Shown here: positions 32,212 to 64,000 of the stretch, piece by piece | How positions within the stretch are numbered: the stretch's first letter is position 1 | Layout of the letters: every line of letters begins with the position of its first letter | Assembly (NCBI RefSeq): GCF_902459465.1 | Contig: NC_047070.1 | Location: forward strand, 8,172,554 to 8,236,553 | DNA length: 64,000 nucleotides | Reading direction: 5' to 3' | DNA from: Asterias rubens | Lineage: Eukaryota > Echinodermata > Asteroidea > Forcipulatida > Asteriidae | Translations under genes and position numbers: made by a program | Notes under the pieces: generated by a model | Database searches by the model: none | What the model was told of the DNA's origin: nothing | What the model saw: only the letters and a program-made list of their open reading frames with translations

Positions 32212-32888
32212 TGGTATTCGTGCAGTTCCTTCACAAGCTGAGATGAATGTTATATCTTCAGCTGGACAGAGCTGAACTTGATGGAGCATAGTACAGCCTG
32301 CTTCGAGTTCATCGAGGAGAAATGATAGGTGTAGTGCTGTTCTACAAAATCCACCTGAACATAAACGACTTTCCAAGTATCACAATGATGTCCATTTTGT
32401 TTTCATGAACCTTGGGTTTTCCTCACACATTGCCGTAATGTGGAAATATTCATGAGACTTGGCCAGTCTAACTAAAACTCAAATTCATTGGGGTTCCTTG
32501 CTTCAAAATTCATCTTCATCTTTCAATTTAACTTAAGCAACTCACTAGCGTACAACAATGTTCTATTCTCATGGCAAGCTAGATTATAGCTTTTAACGTC
32601 CATTTCTGTCTTGGCGTGAGAGGAATTAAACACCTTTGCCATCAGGTCAAAGGTCGTTGCCTGTTGTTGTTGTTGTTGTGTATGATGCATGTAAACATTT
32701 GTGTCATCACTTCACATCCAAAAGATACATTGTCCTCAAAGCTTCATTGATTCCTTGCAGTTGCTTACGTTCAAAAGGCATTACGAGGCGACACATGTTG
32801 ATCCGATCAGGCGTTATAAGAATATTGCGACCCTAGGTCACGAAGGTCAGGGGAGGTCAGACAGAGGTCACAATCGTGTTCCTTGTAG

Positions 32889-32894
32889 TTTATT
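32889..32894 (-). terminator. PCGF3: Candidate polyadenylation signal for PCGF3
   Basis: AATAAA on the minus strand about 205 bases after the PCGF stop codon, a normal 3' UTR distance. Confidence 0.4.
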
Positions 32895-33097
32895 TTAAAA
32901 AAGGTGATGCACTGGGTACTCAATATACAAACAGTGACTGCTTCCGAAGAGTGGCTCGTGTCCAAAAAACTGCACAAAATATATAAAATAGTCTCTATCT
33001 GTACATAAAAAAGTGGCGTTGTTTAAAGTTGTCTTGTTGGGGTTGACGTTGTTGACGTAACGGGCGGTGCAATGGCAGCAGGGCCCTGGGGCTATCG

Positions 33098-63937
<30,840 letters not shown>

Positions 63938-64000
63938 CTACAACAGATAATAACAGAAATGACAAACTTATCAATCGTATGTAGACACAGACATGTTTAG

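Noticed and set aside
31788..32246. A 152-residue ORF as a gene
   Set aside because: Its second half is the foldback at 32048-32211 read through, and the first half has no recognisable feature.

Overview
The window is animal nuclear DNA. It is intron-rich and AT-rich, coding density is very low, and it is packed with short inverted-repeat elements, tRNA-derived SINEs and microsatellites. The four protein genes and the repeat style point to an invertebrate deuterostome. An echinoderm is my best guess, but that is inference from gene similarity and repeat style and was not tested by a search. Nothing looks bacterial, and I see no CRISPR array, rRNA gene or virus-like gene.

Four genes can be assembled exon by exon with consistent splice phases. 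(1) At 410-2211, minus strand, a CYP2-clan cytochrome P450 has its 5' two exons here; its haem-cysteine exon lies beyond the left edge. (2) At 7138-10860, plus strand, cyclin J has four exons and encodes 271 aa. (3) At 17946-22634, minus strand, there is a complete five-exon HPDL (4-hydroxyphenylpyruvate dioxygenase-like) gene of 471 aa that keeps the His-His-Glu iron triad. (4) At 33098-63937, minus strand, a PCGF3/5-type Polycomb RING-finger gene has seven coding exons, encodes 218 aa and spreads over about 31 kb. No functional cluster is evident. The genes serve oxidative metabolism, cell cycle, tyrosine/quinone metabolism and chromatin, and they simply sit next to each other.

Most of the remaining DNA is repeat. 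The dominant class is a set of related 340-390 bp inverted-repeat elements flanked by TTAA, called here families A, A2, B and C, with more than 20 copies. Each has a palindromic core, and two copies are A/B hybrids that are themselves flanked by TTAA. There are at least four tRNA-derived SINE families, several other foldback families, one 626 bp element with 30 bp terminal repeats, and one 360 bp element with an 8 bp target duplication. Tandem arrays include a 41 bp minisatellite in a cyclin J intron, a roughly 115 bp array, a roughly 135 bp array, a duplication of about 400 bp, and long CAG and GATT tracts in PCGF introns.

The clearest evolutionary record is at 13392-14910. A SINE is split at TTAA by a family A element, which is itself split by a 926 bp element carrying an intact gag-like ORF of tyrosine-recombinase (DIRS/Ngaro-type) retrotransposon character. 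I found no convincing new multi-gene system. The most unusual material is the repeat biology: hybrid TTAA elements, conserved palindromic cores, nesting, and elements stopping within about 10-20 bp of splice donors.
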